46,279 nucleotides of DNA. It comes from Rhizobiaceae bacterium. Its GTDB lineage: Bacteria > Pseudomonadota > Alphaproteobacteria > Rhizobiales > Rhizobiaceae. Within the stretch, counting starts at the first letter, position 1, and the number at the start of each line of letters is the position of its first letter. The position numbers and the translations under genes were made by a program. The DNA lies in NCBI GenBank assembly GCA_019635775.1, contig JAHBYU010000022.1, forward strand, positions 1 to 46,279. The letters run 5' to 3'. Below the pieces are notes generated by a model. The model ran no database searches. It was not told where the DNA came from and saw only the letters and a list, made by a program, of their open reading frames with translations. This document shows positions 45,216 to 46,279 of this stretch, piece after piece.

Positions 45216-46279
45216 TCAGCCTGCGTCCCGCCGAGCGGGTGCACCGGGGCCCGCACGCCACCTGATGTCTGACGGCGAGCGGTGCGGGTCATGAAACCTC
45301 GCCGAGATTTCGTGCTCCTCGAGCGCTGCCGACAGCACGAAGCCCTGCAACTCGTCGCAGCCCATGCTGACCAGCAGATCGCGCTGTTCGGGCGTCTCGA
45401 CGCCTTCCGCCGTGACCCTCACCTTCAGGGCGGCGGCCAGCTCGATGATCGCCTTGACGATCGCGGTTCCCTCCCCGCCTCCCAGCATGCGCACAAAAGA
45501 CTGGTCTATCTTCAGCTTGTCGATGATGTGACGCTTCAGATAGTTGATCGACGAGTATCCCGTCCCGAAATCATCGAGCACGATCCGGAAACCCTCGGCG
45601 CGCAACATTGCCAGCGTTTCTCGCGTCGCGTGACTGTTTTCCAGTAGCGCGCTTTCCACGATCTCCATCTGTATTCGTTTGGGATCTACGCCGGCCTGAC
45701 GGAAGCGATCCGTCACGCGTTCGGCATAGTCGGTGTTGCGCAGTTGCAGCGGAGACACGTTGAAGGCGATCCACGGGAGATCGGACCGCGCCGCGAAGCG
45801 CGCGACGGCTTCAGTGACCCAATCGCCAAGCAGGCCGGTCATTCCGCGCTCGTCCGCGATGGCGACGAAGTGTGCCGGCGACAGCTCGCCGTGGACGGGA
45901 TGCGCCCAGCGTATGAGCGCCTCTGCGCCGAGGATCGTCCGGCAATCGGACGCGTAGATCGGCTGATAGACGAGTTTCATGCCCTTTCCGCTGGACAAGG
46001 CTTCGCGCAGATCGGTCTCGATCATGCGCTTGCGGGCCAGTAGATCGTCCATGCCGCCTGCGAAGACCTCGTGGCAGCCGCCGCCTTGCCTCTTTGCTTC
46101 GTAGAGCGCGATATCCGCCTTTCGCAGGAGGTCCGACGGTTCCGTCTGCGGCGTGTCCGAAACGGCGACCCCGAAGCTGGCCTCGACGAATATCTGGTTG
46201 CCCAGCAGGTCGAACGGCCGCGCGATCTCTTCGAGCAGGCGGCGGCACAAATCCTCCACGGAAGGGACATCCCTGACAT
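45216..46279 (-). CDS. GGDEF/EAL protein, C-terminal part (c-di-GMP phosphodiesterase)
   Basis: The open frame continues past the window edge, so the N-terminus is missing. The visible part begins inside a GGDEF domain (VEASFGVAVSDT and LLRKADIALYEAKRQG), followed by a complete EAL domain (about residues 90-330). Active-site motifs are intact: GAEALIRWAHP (EAL), FNVSPLQL, VLDDFGTGYSSINYL, IDQSFVRML and TAEGVET. It should hydrolyse cyclic di-GMP; whether the GGDEF part is active cannot be seen. The gene converges on the LysR-type gene with a 32-base gap. Confidence 0.9.
   Translation of the reverse strand, partial: VRDVPSVEDLCRRLLEEIARPFDLLGNQIFVEASFGVAVSDTPQTEPSDLLRKADIALYEAKRQGGGCHEVFAGGMDDLLARKRMIETDLREALSSGKGMKLVYQPIYASDCRTILGAEALIRWAHPVHGELSPAHFVAIADERGMTGLLGDWVTEAVARFAARSDLPWIAFNVSPLQLRNTDYAERVTDRFRQAGVDPKRIQMEIVESALLENSHATRETLAMLRAEGFRIVLDDFGTGYSSINYLKRHIIDKLKIDQSFVRMLGGGEGTAIVKAIIELAAALKVRVTAEGVETPEQRDLLVSMGCDELQGFVLSAALEEHEISARFHDPHRSPSDIRWRAGPGAPARRDAG

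Overview
The window is a gene-dense, GC-rich chromosomal segment that most resembles a Hyphomicrobiales (Rhizobiales) alphaproteobacterium of the Phyllobacteriaceae/Mesorhizobium type. This rests on the hisS-hisZ-hisG block with a short-form HisG and a HisZ subunit, an IalB-family protein, a DUF1127 protein, a ChoX-type choline-binding protein, an alphaproteobacterial glutamate-cysteine ligase, and intergenic palindromes of the kind common in rhizobia. The genus is an inference. I see no tRNA, rRNA, CRISPR array, prophage or classical insertion sequence.

Layout. 1-3801 (minus): an operon with a COG4091-type NAD(P)-dependent oxidoreductase carrying a SAF domain, then E1-alpha, E1-beta and the start of E2 of a thiamine-diphosphate 2-oxoacid/acetoin dehydrogenase, with an inverted repeat upstream. 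4046-10134 (minus): guaA, an mtnN-like nucleosidase, a PaaI-type thioesterase, TspO, a membrane cyclic-nucleotide-binding protein, an RsmB-type methyltransferase and a lipoprotein L,D-transpeptidase. 10296-13776: katG divergent from oxyR, with katG ending in a strong terminator. 13664-17295 (minus): hisS, a palindromic repeat, hisZ and hisG; the oxyR end overlaps the hisG end. 17296-18427 holds no recognised gene but has hairpins and a second copy of the palindromic repeat. 18428-21273: a small exported peptide, a PPP-type phosphatase, lldD and an LldR-like GntR regulator. 21470-27975 (plus): a DUF3422 membrane protein and a glycolate oxidase locus, glcD-[DUF559 nuclease between inverted palindromic repeats]-glcE-DUF4870-glcF.

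28072-35448: a second L,D-transpeptidase, tag, a small membrane protein, a class I glutamine amidotransferase, an unknown protein with an Ada-like cysteine motif, a GyrI-like protein, rsmE, gshA and a DUF937 protein with internal repeats. 35485-41101: ialB, a large autotransporter split by a one-base frameshift, a lipoprotein alpha/beta hydrolase and a decayed fragment copied from the DUF937 gene. 41324-43654: a tetR gene behind a near-perfect 24-bp palindrome, an acetoacetate-decarboxylase-family gene and choX. 43778 to the end: a DUF1127 protein, an LsrB-like LysR regulator and a GGDEF/EAL protein cut by the window edge.

Functional themes are oxidation of small 2-hydroxy and 2-oxo acids (lldD, glcDEF, the E1/E2 complex), peroxide defence (katG/oxyR, gshA, the LsrB-like regulator) and the cell envelope (two L,D-transpeptidases, TspO, IalB, the autotransporter). 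The least ordinary items are the repeat-flanked DUF559 cassette inside the glc operon, the split autotransporter, the DUF937 remnant, and the COG4091-E1-E2 operon whose substrate is unknown.
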